Below, piece by piece: positions 1 to 10,847 of a stretch of DNA of 64,000 nt. The notes under the pieces were generated by a model that did no database searches, was not told the origin of the DNA, and saw only the letters and a list, made by a program, of their open reading frames with translations. The translations under genes and the position numbers were made by a program. Origin of the DNA: Oscheius dolichura (lineage: Eukaryota; Nematoda; Chromadorea; Rhabditida; Rhabditidae). Where the stretch lies: contig OW051496.1 of assembly GCA_932521035.1 (NCBI GenBank), forward strand, positions 4,464,001-4,528,000, in the 5' to 3' direction. The stretch's first letter is position 1, and every line of letters begins with the position of its first letter.

Positions 1-2106
1 AGTGCTGCTCTCTCCTCCCCTCGGATCAACCAGAGACACTCCTCTTTAGTAATATTTCCATCAGACAGTTACAGTAACCCGGCCGAATGGGGTCTCGCAG
101 AGAAAAGACAACAAGTAAATAGGATGTTGTGCTTTTGCTTCGTCTGGCACCATTTGACGGTTCTTTTCTCAGAGAACACGACTCTGCCAACATCAAATAC
201 AAGTGGAACTCGGAGAGGAATTCGGGAGCTGTTTGCTACACCCCGGCAACTGTTTACCCGTCCCGGTACAGGAGTCAAAATGTGACGTAGATTCTGTCCG
301 AAGTGTCTACCACTCCCTCGCCCCAACCGGGCCCATTCCCTTGTGCCGGCCACGTTGTCCCCGGTTCACGTAAAGCTCGTATCCTCCACGGGTGACAGGA
401 GCAGCGCGTTCCAGAGCTGTCAACCCGTAGGCGCGCAACATGCACACTGTTTACGAATCGCGTAAAAAGCGTGCACTCGAGCAGCAAACAGACGGCAACC
501 GGACCACCTTTCCGGATCCGCCTTCCGCCTCCGGCGCCGCCAACAAAGGTTGCCCTCTTGACTAACCCCCATTACCTCAGTTTTACACGTAAAATCTTCT
601 TTACCACTGGGAAACGCCATATTCAATGCTCATTTCATCAAAAATGTTCCGCGTGCCAGATCCCAAATCTTCGTGGAACATGTGACCGGGCTCTTTTCCT
701 CTTGCTCTAGGTGTGCCACTCTCAGCCTTTCGTCACCTCCTCCTCCTCCTGCCAAGAGATCTACACCATTTTGTCAAACCCTGACTAGTTCGTCCCCCGT
801 CTCTACTGTGCCGTGCCCAAGAGTAATACAACGAGAGCCACTTCTAGAGTAAGAGTCTCTCTCTCTCTCTCTCTCTCTGCCCGATCTCCCCCTCCGATCC
901 GTACCAAAATATACACACTTTTTCCGTGTTAGCCGCGCCGAGGCCGCATCAAAATCAACAGTTTCTTCGATCTCCTTTAAAGGTTGTAGTTCACGAGGCT
1001 CTTTCTCTGTGTACATTCCCTCCCGGATCAGTTCTGTTTCACTCCTATCCATTTCGACCTCTCCTCCTCAATAAGTTCCCCATTGCCTGTTCTTTTGCCG
1101 GTCGGCCCCCGGCTGTCCTCAATTTCCACGTGCCGCTGCCTTCGTTTTTCTTCGCTCAATCCGCGTGTGCCGACGGAATACCGGACGGACAAGCCAGCCA
1201 AACAGGCGGCGACGACCACGCGAAGCTGATATCGATGATAAGATGTTTGTTCTAAAATGCCAGGGGCCGGAATAATTCTGTCTCGAGTCGCTGTTTGAAA
1301 TTTGTCTTGTCATCTCCCCTCCGTCCGTGTCCTCCCGGCCCCGTTCTCTCCCCGTCCCCAGTAGTTTTTCTCCGGTAATTTACTTGATGAGTCTCTTCCT
1401 CTCCCACCCATCTATACGAAGAGACTCCCTCCTGAGTTTATATTTTGGAGGCATCCCATGCCCGTGTTTGCTCTTCTCACTCACCTGGAACTGGCCCGGG
1501 AAGATTTACGCCCCTATATGGGGTACTTTTCTCCCTTTTCCCTCTCTCTCTTGAACCGTTTCTCGTCCTCCACCGAGTTATGTCTGCCAGTTTGACACAA
1601 TCCACACATACCAGTTCCCCCCTACGCAAAAAAAGACGTGGTGGGGTCTGTCACCCCGCGCGCGGCCCTCCTCCCCAAAGAAGAGAATGGGGCCAGCTGT
1701 TTGTTTCTACGATTACGGACTCCCAGAACATGACACCTTCTCGAGGATCCACTTTTTATTGATCAAAAGAGCACGCTGTGGTCTCTCCATTGTGGTTGTT
1801 TACCTCAACTATAGCACTGCCCTATTCATAGAGAGGGGGGAGTCCCCGGAACATAATCGACGGGGGGTCGTCCCCTATTTGTTGTGGCTGGGGATCATCT
1901 GCCGTGGGTAAACCCGGCTGACCCCAGCCGCCGGTATCATCTGACCTCTCGGTGTTTGTGTCTTCTTTCGGCATGCCCGTTGGTCATCCATTTCATGTTA
2001 TTCAAATCTCCCTCTGCCTGAGTCATTCCACTTCCCCTCTCGTGCATAATCACCGTCAAAATGTTACAGAGTCCAGTAGCGTCCAACCGGCTGGCAGCGC
2101 CACGCC
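1..2106. other. No gene recognised; pyrimidine-rich flank
   Basis: I see no convincing coding exons in this GC- and pyrimidine-rich stretch. The open frames are short, lack family similarity and do not join across plausible splice sites. It contains a CT dinucleotide run near 858-880. The last few hundred bases probably hold the promoter and 5' UTR of the membrane-protein gene that follows. Confidence 0.5.
858..880. repeat. (CT)n microsatellite
   Basis: About ten uninterrupted CT units are visible directly in the sequence, in non-coding DNA upstream of the first gene. Confidence 0.85.
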
Positions 2107-4968
2107 ATGACTGCCCGGGACGCCTTCATCTGCCAGATACAAGTAGGTGCTCCTCCTCCCCTCTCCTCCCCTCCAGTACCGTTTACAAAACGAAAAAAGA
2201 GTAAATGATTCATTTGGAGGGACTCTTGAACGCCTGTCGCAAGACGTGACACAGCAAATATTGCGCAGAAACGTAGCGAGTGGTCTCGCTGGGCCTCTTT
2301 GTGGGACATTCCAGAAACGAAGAGGAGAGATCGGCCCCGTTTTAGGTATGTCACGTAATACTGATCATCTGTGGACTGGCAGCCGTCGGCCTGGCCGGCT
2401 CACAGTTCTCCCGAGTCGGGCTAGACAACTACCGTGACATCGACCTCCGTATTCTCAACTGGATCCATGCCTTGACCGGGGTTATAGGTATTGATGTTCC
2501 TCTCCTCTCTCAACAGCTCTAGGTATCTATTCCATCCGCCGTAATCATGGCTCCATTGTCACCAAGACACTGTACTGTGTATCCCTCGTGATCGGAATAG
2601 CTAGTGCCGTCTTCTACGGCTTCACCACCTATCGCGTGGTCGATGCTCACGACAATCTCCAACAGATCCAAACGGCTCCCGGTTTCCTGGCCGAATTCGG
2701 GCAGGAGCAGAGGAACTTCGCGGGGAGGATAGCCATCTCGGCCATTATGATAGGGGTGCCTGCTCTGGCCGCCTTTGTCTCTCTCGTGGCCCTCTTCCTC
2801 CTGGAGAAACTCGTCGTCGTCACCTCCCCCGTCTACCCTCTCCAATCCGTAAGTCTCCCATCTTTTTCTTATTTTTTTCGGTAGAGAGAACAAGAAGCAG
2901 CTATGGAAAATGCTAGAAGAACGTTGGCTGCCACAGCCGTCATCAAGTTCTTCTTCGGATTGGGAGTCCTCGGGCTGGCTGTCTTCATCGAGTACGAACA
3001 TGAGAAGGTAGTTCAACCGAGGGGCACGCAACAGAGAATGCTCAGATCGCCACTTTGGATCGTTACATCAAGATCGCCCTGGAGCACATCGCCGCGATGC
3101 TGGCCATTTGTAGTGGAGCCATGGACTTGTTAGCCGTTAGAAAACGACATGAACAACTCAACCTCAAGGTATCCTCCCGTCTCCTTTAGAGAAGCGAGCG
3201 AGGATTCCAGGTCTCTCTCGCCTTGTCCGTCGTCGCCGCCGTCTGGTGCATCAAGTCTGTCGACTTCTGCACCTTCCCCTTCTACAAGAACGACCTGAAG
3301 GTGTACTACCGGGGAAGGGAGAACGGCGACCCGTCGATCACCTCGCACTCCTCGTCCGTCTATATCATCGTGGTGGCATTCGGTGTCCTGATCGGTTGCT
3401 ACGGGCTGCTCTTCTTCCTGTGTGCCTTCTCCGCGGTCATCGTCGGCACCTACCTCCAGCTGGACTTCTTCTCCATGAATGTTCGAGTAGACAAGGTAGT
3501 GTCCGGGTCAATCTTTTCGACTTTTCCAGGGCTTGGTCATCCAGACCCGTCTCCTCGGCCTGCTCCATATCCTCTGGGGGGCCTGTCTGATGGCTCTGAC
3601 CATCTTGGGCCTTCTAAACCTGCCGTGGAGGGGCGAGTTCCTCGGAGGTGATCTCCTCTGGATGAGCATCCTCTTCGCCACCTGCGGTCTCCTCGGCAGT
3701 GGCAATTACTCGTCTGTCCCCGCCCTGTCCTCCTCTATTCACCTTTCCAGAACAATGATCACCACCCGTTTTGTCATGAACGTCGTCTGTCTGGGCATAT
3801 CCGTCGAGAAAATGTGTGCAGCCGTCAATCTGATCTACCAGTTCTCGGCTTATGAGATCTACGTCAGAGGGGAAACGAAGACCCACGTCGGGCAGATCGT
3901 CCTCGAGAGTTGTGCCTGTGGTGTCTTTGCTGCGGAAGCCCTGACCTCGCTCGTCTGCTGCTTCGTCTACGGAAGGGAGGTCGCCTCCCAGCCCACCGGC
4001 ACCTATCGCCATTCCAGCGGTATGGCTGTCTCCTGCCCGAAGACCGTTGTTCCAGGGATCCATCTGATATTCTCACTGGGTACTCTATTCTACGCCGTGG
4101 TTATAACTGGCTGCTACGTGGTGTTCGAAGTCGGCAAGTGGAGGTACAGCGAGGTGCCGATGGAGGTGCCCTTCTTCCGTCTGGGCAACGGCCCCCTCGC
4201 CGGGGCCGTCTTCATCGTCCAGATCATGTGTGCCGCTTATCCGCGCCTCCTCGCCTCGTCCTCCATCCTCCATGTCATCGTCGCCGCCATCGCCCACTAC
4301 ACCGTCTCCCCTGCCCTCTCCAACGTCTTCTACCTGGTGAGTATCCCCCATCCTGCCATAATCATGTCCTCCTCCTTCTAGCAAAAGCTTTTGGCTGCCC
4401 GAGACGTGCTCCAGTCGACGTCCTCCCAAATCACCATCTATGAAGTGGCTCTGATCCTCGCCGCCGGGGCTACCTTGGCTTGTGTGTTGGCTGTCCTATG
4501 TGGGGTTGTATGTACCCTCCGCTCGTCGTACATCCTCCACCACCGATCGTCGTCTCCCGATTCCACCGTGGCCGTCCCCCTGGGAGAGGAGTTCAGCGGC
4601 CAGGGAACCATTGGAAACAGCGGGCTGGGCTCAGTCCCCAGTGCCGGAGGGGCACAACTCTCTCCCGTACGCCCTCCTTCAATCGGGAAGAGACAAGAGT
4701 TTAGGTCTCGATCGTGCCGAGGGAGGAGCAGTCGGTCTACTGGTCGGCAGACGAGAATCCCTTCTACTACCACACGACAAAACGGTTCTACGGACAGCCC
4801 TACCAGATAGAATCAGGGTCAGTGGCGCCCTCTTCATATTACCTCCCGGATATTTCCAGTTTCTACGGGTACGCGCTGGCTGATCCGAACCAAGGAGTCC
4901 ACCACCACAACAGACGGGTGCAGTCGAGTGCCGCGCAGACCCAGATCGGCCACGTCTTCAATAACTAG
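2107..4968 (+). CDS. Polytopic membrane protein made of four tandem 4-helix modules
   Basis: I do not recognise the family. Joining about nine exons (first 2107-2142, then 2346-2487, 2523-2848, 2885-3007, 3037-3168, 3211-3495, 3530-4335, 4382-4666 and 4705-4968) gives a protein with roughly sixteen hydrophobic segments. They fall into four groups of four, each with its longest hydrophilic loop between helices 3 and 4, as in MS4A/CD20-like or tetraspanin-like proteins. Module 3 opens with RLLGLLHILWGACLMALTIL, which looks like an MS4A first helix. A soluble tail of about 130 residues, rich in Ser, Pro and Tyr, follows the last helix. The start was chosen because ATG 2107 leads in frame into the first helix; it depends on a first intron of about 200 nt, long for this window. 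The gene stands alone on its strand, with an AT-rich block of minus-strand genes after it. Topology is inferred from hydrophobicity only. Confidence 0.75.
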
Positions 4969-5482
4969 TCCCCCCTCTTCCACCCCATCCTTGCCCACTG
5001 AGAATCACTGCCTGCCCCCTCTCCCCCCTCGGCTTTCACCATCTTCTTTCTCTCAAAATGCTCAGCTGACCATTGCTCAACCGTAAAAAAAGAAACCATT
5101 CGACCAACCCTATGAGTTCATCCCCGTGTTTTTTCTGTTCATCTTAGTGTATGTAAATATGGCGCCAGTTATTTTTTTGTTGTAAAAATGAAGAAATGAA
5201 TATTGTCTATGTATGGACTAGAAGTGCCCAGTTTTATTGTGAGGCGCCTTGGCCGGCCGTGTTGGCGGAGGCTCCGCGTTACAGTCTCCCCCCGCCCCGT
5301 TCGTTTTGGTTAGAATTACAGAACTTTACAAAAGAAAAGCGAAACCATTTTTGACCATTGGCTGACCGAAGCAGGTCGCTTATAGGAAAGGGTTTAACTT
5401 TGGTAAAGTGCTGTCGATTCCTCACTGTTACGCGCCATAGCTTAGCAAAAAATAAACCGCCAATACGTCAAGACGCGCCATC

Positions 5483-5523
5483 GAATGAGCCTACTCTCAT
5501 CGCGCTAGCTCAAAAAAAGTTGT
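5483..5523. repeat. Direct repeat copy 1 of 2
   Basis: This unit of about 41 bp begins GAATGAGCCTACTCTCA and ends CTCAAAAAAAGTTGT. The same two ends recur at 5620-5660 with a diverged middle. Confidence 0.75.
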
Positions 5524-5619
5524 TGCTTTTTTTGAAATTTAAAAGCTCGCTTCCTCCTCATTCCCTCACTTTCAAAAAATTCTAAAAGTGCAGTTCGAGA
5601 GAGCAAAAATTATCGGTTT

Positions 5620-5660
5620 GAATGAGCCTACTCTCAACTCTCCAACTCAAAAAAAGTTGT
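5620..5660. repeat. Direct repeat copy 2 of 2
   Basis: Second copy of the repeat at 5483-5523. The outer parts of about 17 and 15 bases are identical and the central dozen bases differ. Confidence 0.75.
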
Positions 5661-5726
5661 GGGTTACTTAGCTCAAAATTTGTTGAGGAAACATATCCCA
5701 TTTTTTTTATAACCAAGTGAACTTGC

Positions 5727-6022
5727 CTGAAATATCCCACAACTGGAGATGGACCAATCGGTTCGGGTCAATGGCCATTATTTTGAGAGCGAAGTCCACG
5801 CCGATCTGAAAACGAGCCGTTCTCCATTTTGGAAAAATAAGCCGACCGTTGCTTTGTAATTAGAAGTAAAAACATTATGGACTAGACGACGAATTATTGA
5901 AGTTTTCCCGGTTCCCGGGTCGCCAATGACTAAAACTTTGAAGGAATATTGCTTCTTGACGATGGGAGCATCGTCCTGCAATTTTTACCGTCAGGAGTCA
6001 TCAGAAACGAGCTTACTTCCAT
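5727..6022 (-). pseudogene. Rab32/38-like small GTPase, 5' part only
   Basis: Three exons join to encode the N-terminal 70-odd residues of a Rab GTPase: a two-codon first exon (ATG at 6022), then 5976-5847, then 5805-5727. The P-loop GDPGTGKTS, the switch I stretch KATIGVDFALKI and the start of the DxxG motif (LQLWDISG) are all present. IGVDFALK followed by LQLWDI is typical of the Rab32/Rab38/Rab29 group. The last exon ends in a GC-type donor (G|GCAAGT). The remaining two thirds (QERFG, NKxD, SAK and the prenylated tail) are not found in the next 700 bases, where the sequence turns into GC-rich DNA of the neighbouring gene. It is either a truncated pseudogene or a gene cut by rearrangement or misassembly. 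A distant downstream exon is possible but would be unlike every other intron here. Confidence 0.7.
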
Positions 6023-6849
6023 AATAATATTAGAATAGCTTCTTGTAGGTCAAGGGGAATAGCTCCAGACGGACAACAAACCAAAAATGACGAAGAAAAT
6101 ATAAAAGAAACGAAAGCGGAGGGCTATTTTGTTGTTCTTGGCTGATAAGATAGACCGTCGGTTCTCATGTGAATTGTGGACCGTCACCCTACGTGGCCAC
6201 TGTCAAAAAATGGCTAATAATGACATCAAATGGAGACTTCGCTTGAAATAAAAACAGAAGTAGAAAATCACTACTAGTTTTTCTTCTCACAAGTTCAAAA
6301 CTGCACTGTGATCCAAGATAAAACGCTGTATTCCTACTATTGTATTGTTTTTCTCCAAAACCTTCCAATTTTATTGTCTAGAAAAATGCTACTTTTCAAT
6401 TTGTTGGTCCCTCGTAGATCTTTCCTGTTAGCCCCAACTCGCGAACATATATGAGTCGTCTAATGGAAAAAGAGATGCGTCAAATGACCTAGCTGGCCAG
6501 GTGCAATGCAAAAACCTTCCAATGACGCATGGAACCTAGTCATGGGAACATGGCCTAGGTTGACCGGCCAGCAGATAAAAAAACTTCCAGATTACCCATA
6601 AAATCCAATACTCTTAAATGTGTTATGTTTATGTTATACAATGGTTTTATTAAAACTATTATAAGTGGAAAACTATGTGCTAAAACACTATTAAAATGCT
6701 AAAACTCCCTTTAGAAAGGCATAAGTATATAAAATAAGATCTTTCATCGTGTTCTTTTTTCAAATAGGATTATTAAGAATTGGTAGAGTGTCCGACTCAA
6801 CAATTTTTCTATCGGCAATTTCCTAAAAATGGAGATACGAAGCTAATTG
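6023..6849. other. AT-rich intergenic, nothing recognised
   Basis: This stretch separates the Rab fragment from the POU gene. I found no coding frame or RNA gene. Confidence 0.5.
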
Positions 6850-7709
6850 TCACACTTTTAAAGATATAAGCAATTCATCGGGTAGTTTCTCTGTCTGCTC
6901 TTTGCGAATTTTCTGTCGTTTATTGCAGAACCAAACCCGAACTATCTGAAAATATTAGGGTAAACAATATGAAGGAAGCAAAATACGTCGCGATCTAAAT
7001 CCAGCAAATCAGCAATTTCTTGAAGCTTTTTAACCGGTGGTTTGTTAGATGCACTATAATAAGCTTCCAGTAAATCTCTCTAAAGTACATTTAGTTTTAT
7101 TCCAGCCTATAAATAAAGTCTCACCTTAACATTATCGATATGTGTTCGCTTACGCCGGGGGAGAAAATGATCTTTTGTAGCAGGTAAAATATTGCCTGCC
7201 TGCAACAAAGCTGATTGCGAAAATATATTTTAAAAACCGGAATATTGTTTAGCAGTTCATTGAACAGAGGGTCTATTTTATTATTTAGTTGAGTTTCTTG
7301 CATTTTCTTTATCCATTCGGCTAACTGCTGTCGCATTTTAGTCATTGTTTTGTAAGTGAGATTTAAGGCCTGTTAAATATTACTTTGAACTCAAGAACTA
7401 ACCTCAAATCTGGAAATGGTGGCTTGAGAAACATCGTTGCCGTATAATTTCCCTAGCGCTGCTCCAACATCTGCTTGCGTCAGTTCTAAGCTATCGTCTA
7501 ACAGTAACAGAGAAAGTACATACTTAAACCAATCCGATATTGTGAGAACATATAGGCAAATTTCTCCAAAGTAAGGATATCGGCTCGTTCTTCTTTTGTT
7601 ATTCCAATTTCAATAGCTTTTAAAAGCTGAAAGTATGCAATCAGAAGAAGCAAAAGATACAAAAAATTACCTCTTTATCGACATTATCTTCACGAGTATT
7701 ACTTGTCAT
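6850..7709 (-). CDS. POU-domain transcription factor
   Basis: A DNA-binding transcription factor of the POU class, acting in the nucleus. Reading the minus strand across five short introns gives a POU-specific domain ([20 protein letters not shown], then [19 protein letters not shown]) and a POU homeodomain. The homeodomain starts at [11 protein letters not shown] and its recognition helix is [17 protein letters not shown]. The VWFC signature settles the class. The protein is short, about 200 residues, with a tail of only about 14 residues after the homeodomain (stop at 6850-6852). The POU-specific helix 1 region is diverged and I cannot assign it to a numbered POU class. The start at ATG 7709 is the first in-frame ATG after an acceptor (GTTGTTGCAG, ending 7748) that could be a trans-splice site; a longer N-terminus on an upstream exon is possible. 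Confidence 0.85.
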
Positions 7710-8069
7710 GTTCCAATTAGTAATTACCCCTTCTATGTATACTATATCTGCAACAACAGTAAGTTATATGGAAAGAGAAATGCAAAGAAGCGAAGTAGAA
7801 ACGGTGTTCGCCAATAGGATTGCAGAAAATGACCCGTACTCTTAGAAATCGAAACCCGCTAAAAATGAACATTGTTGAAATTGTGAAGCCACTGAAAACG
7901 ACGATCTCTACAATTTCACTGTTCTCCAAAGCAGCACGAAATCATCTTCAGATTTATTTTAGAGGTCCAAAAGTTCAGCTCAGGGGCTGCATAATGTTTA
8001 TTGTTGCAATGTAGTGCCGGTTTCTCTCAATATAGTCATATGGCTTGGACATATATAACAACAACTAGG
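7710..8069. other. Intergenic; possible upstream POU exon
   Basis: The minus strand has an open frame over about 7751-7929, but it has no similarity I can see and is interrupted by the acceptor at 7748. It may be intron, 5' UTR or an extra N-terminal exon of the POU gene. Confidence 0.35.
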
Positions 8070-8432
8070 CTACAGTTCGTCATCCGTTTGATTAGCCAAG
8101 TCGTCTTCGATATCCTTTTGACGTTTCCACCGCCTCATAGATTCTATAAGCTATCTTTCAATCGTTTAATTGTAATTACCTGGATTAGCACAACAGAACG
8201 CCATTCCACACTTAGAATGGACACATTGATGAGGTTTAGGACATTTCGTTTGGTACTTTGAAAGTGATGTATTTGATGATTGCGGTCATACCTTCATAGG
8301 GTCACAGGTGTGAGGTGTCAAATCATCTTTACGCAAAATACTCCAACCATTTGGGCAATATTCATTGGAAGAACAACTGGCAGCAAATGTGCTGGACACG
8401 AGAAAGCAAATCAACAGAATTTCCACAGGCAT
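8070..8432 (-). CDS. Small secreted Cys-rich protein
   Basis: Three exons encode about 96 residues. The start (ATG 8432) opens a clear signal peptide, MPVEILLICFLVSSTFA, with cleavage likely just before or after the following Ala-Ser-Cys. The mature part has eight cysteines in a pattern that includes CSSNEYC, a CPKPHQCVHSKC stretch and a closing CC, followed by a basic then acidic tail ending DDEL. Cys patterns of this kind occur in EB-module and lustrin-like extracellular proteins of nematodes, but I cannot assign a family. Introns are 25-40 nt. It lies between the POU gene and the repeat protein on the same strand, with gaps of a few hundred bases. Function unknown; probably extracellular. 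Confidence 0.75.
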
Positions 8433-8637
8433 GAGGACGACTAACGGAGATCTTGTCTCTTATAATGAGGCCAAGGCAAACTACATCACTAACAAAAGTA
8501 CAAGATTTATTACAAAGCTAACAACCTTTTAAAAAGAAAATTGAAAAGTTTGAACAAAATAACAAAATAGTATAATATAATTACATATTGGGAAAAATTA
8601 CAGGACGATTAAAACATCCTCCAGGATTCCCTATCTT

Positions 8638-10428
8638 TTAAATTTTCCCAGATCTTCCCTTGTTGCATTCAAGAGCTGCATCTTTTCTGCAAAGTTGTAT
8701 GTACAACAAACAAAAAAATGTCTTACTTAATTCGTTGGCTAATCTCCTTCCACCATCATTTCTCGCAATCTCGTCAAATACATCAACAATGTGGTTTTCA
8801 TTTTGATTTGATCCAGTGCTTTCCTGATAGTGGATAATCGACACCTGGCTTACATCAGGTGAATAGATTGTTACGTTAGATTTATTCCTTCCTATGGAAC
8901 GAGAAGTAAAATTCATCGGATTGTCCGTAGTAACACCAGAAAGATCGGACGAAAAGCCAGTCATATTTGATTTGTTCCTTCCCTGTGTTCTGGTGGTAAC
9001 ATTTGACTTATTATCGTCCGTTGCAATTCCAAAGCGGTCAGTGGAATATGACGTCACGTTTGATTTATTTCTTCCATGAGAAACTGCGGTGATATTGGCT
9101 ACCGTAGGTTCCATAGAATTCTCCCCCGAGTAGATTGTCATATTCGACTTATTTTGTCCATATGAACGATTGGGGAGGCTATTCTGTCCATATGAACGAT
9201 TCGGCGTACTCTTTCCGCGGTTTGAAGGAGGGGAAATTGGCCAATAATCATCACATGACGGTATTTCTACAACTTCATATAAGAAGCATATAAAAATTTA
9301 CTGTCAAGTTCGGTGCAGGAAGAGGGTGGGCTGTACAATACACCATGTCCACGAGGCTGATTGAAACCACCTGAAAAAGCCAAGTAGCGGAAAATTTCAT
9401 ATTTTTGATAACACAAAAAAAAGAATTTCAACCAATACCTTTAGGTCCATAATTGTAGTTTGTTGTATAATTGGGTTTCAAAGTTTGAGAAGGCACTATA
9501 ATTGATATTTTAAAGTAAATAAATGAAATCACATTGTGTTGCCCAGTTGGCAGTCCATGGTGTACGTTCAAAGCACAAATACAACTTATTCCATGGTACC
9601 AGAATGTCTTCTATTAACGCTTAATTATTTGACAAGGAAAAAACGAACTCTTTTTACGGTAAACGTTTGGAAGTTCATCGGCACGATCAAGAGGATAGGT
9701 TTTTTTCTCGGGTTGGCATTCAAAACGCGAAAATACCTTATCCCATGGTATAGGCTCTATTAAAGTTTAATTATTTAACATATTAAAAATCTGACTATTT
9801 ATATGACAAACAGTTGACAGTTCATCGTCATACGTTTTTTCGAAACGATAGGTTTTTTTGTCAGGCTGTCCCCCATACAAGTTTGTGCTCTTCTCGTGTT
9901 CATCGAAGCCATACTTGAATGTCGGCAAAACCGAAGATGCACTCTTGGGAACTGCGGTGTCGTCCATCTCGAAACCTATAGAATAAAGCCTGCTTTTCTT
10001 TATATTAATGAGATATATAAAAAAATAGCGTAAAATGGTGACATCGCCCTTTGATTTACGAAATAAACAAACCTCCGTATTGCTGGATGTTGTTATTCTG
10101 ACAGTTGTTTGCGGCCTTTCTATTTGCTTTCAATCTTTTGTTAATTTTACCTGAAATGTATAAAAAAAGAACGGTAACTGCTAACTTGCTTTACACGAAA
10201 AATGGTCGAGTGTATTGAGATATCTATTTTTTTCTTGTAAATCTTTAAAGTTTTGCGGTGGTGCATTATTCTTACTAGATTTGCTTTGATGAGCTAATTT
10301 ATACAAACTTGAACCAACAGGCAAGTTATCGTCATTTTGGTAGTAGTTGAAGCCAGTGTAGCGCTAGTAATCATACTATTCACCAAAAAGAGTTTTACCT
10401 GAGAATCATTCAGCTCCTTACGGTCCAT
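8638..10428 (-). CDS. Disordered protein with tandem NKSN(V/M)T repeats and duplicated exons
   Basis: I do not recognise this gene. About ten short exons join in frame from ATG 10428 (MDRKELNDSQ) to the stop at 8638, giving roughly 370 residues of low-hydrophobicity, Asn/Ser/Lys-rich sequence with no signal peptide or membrane segment. Two layers of repetition are visible. Exons near 9650-9970 are tandem copies: QPDKKTYRFEKTYDDELST and QPEKKTYPLDRADELPN, with a third diverged copy. The C-terminal half carries five NKSN(V/M)T motifs (usually GRNKSNVT) spaced about 20 residues apart, plus two NRSYGQN units. A weakly charged segment, KINKRLKANRKAANN, lies in the N-terminal third. The Asn/Ser/Thr content suggests a disordered scaffold or phosphorylated region; that is inference. 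Exon borders in the upstream half are less certain. Confidence 0.65.
9590..9870 (-). repeat. Tandem exon-plus-intron duplication
   Basis: Two diverged copies of a unit of about 150 bp lie head to tail, and each carries an exon and its intron. Both show the landmarks CCATGG, then TTAATTATTT, then a GTTCATCG block, then GATAGGTTTTTTT. A third, weaker copy begins near 9545 (CCATGGTGTACG). The units keep one reading frame on the minus strand. Confidence 0.75.
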
Positions 10429-10847
10429 TGCTAGCAAATAGATTAAACTTCCAGTTTTACTGTAATTCAAGTCTTTACAAGACTCCCTAGTAAGAAAAGC
10501 TAAGAAAAAATTATGAACGACAACGGCCTAAATGCATCTTGATAATGGTATAAAAATAATGTTGTGTTATGAAAACAACCTATTATTACTACAAACTCTA
10601 TCAGTCATTTTATTTGATCACAACAGTAATAATAACTCGTCCATAATCTGATCTGACATTTATGTCATTAGTTCTCACCTCTTGAAACGTTTAATTTCCA
10701 ATATGAAACATACTCAATATTAAGATATTGAATTACGAAAGTTTTGAAAGTGCAATCAGCTATCGCTTACAAGAATTAAATGTTGTCTGAACGAAGCTAT
10801 AAAATAAATTTATCTTATAATCACAACATATCAATCAACTACACCAT
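10429..10847. other. AT-rich intergenic, nothing recognised
   Basis: About 420 bases between the SAYSD1 stop and the start of the downstream repeat-protein gene. No gene seen. Confidence 0.5.

Larger units (their letters stand above)
4969..5726. other. Intergenic; GC-to-AT composition edge and short direct repeats
   Basis: This holds the 3' UTR of the membrane-protein gene, then an abrupt change near 5.3 kb from GC-rich to AT-rich DNA. No further Rab exons were found on the minus strand, although the Rab-like gene next door needs them. Two imperfect direct repeats lie at 5483-5523 and 5620-5660. Confidence 0.6.

Noticed and set aside
774-1052. Minus-strand open frame with RERERERD run
   Set aside because: The run is the translation of the CT microsatellite; no domain or supporting splice structure.
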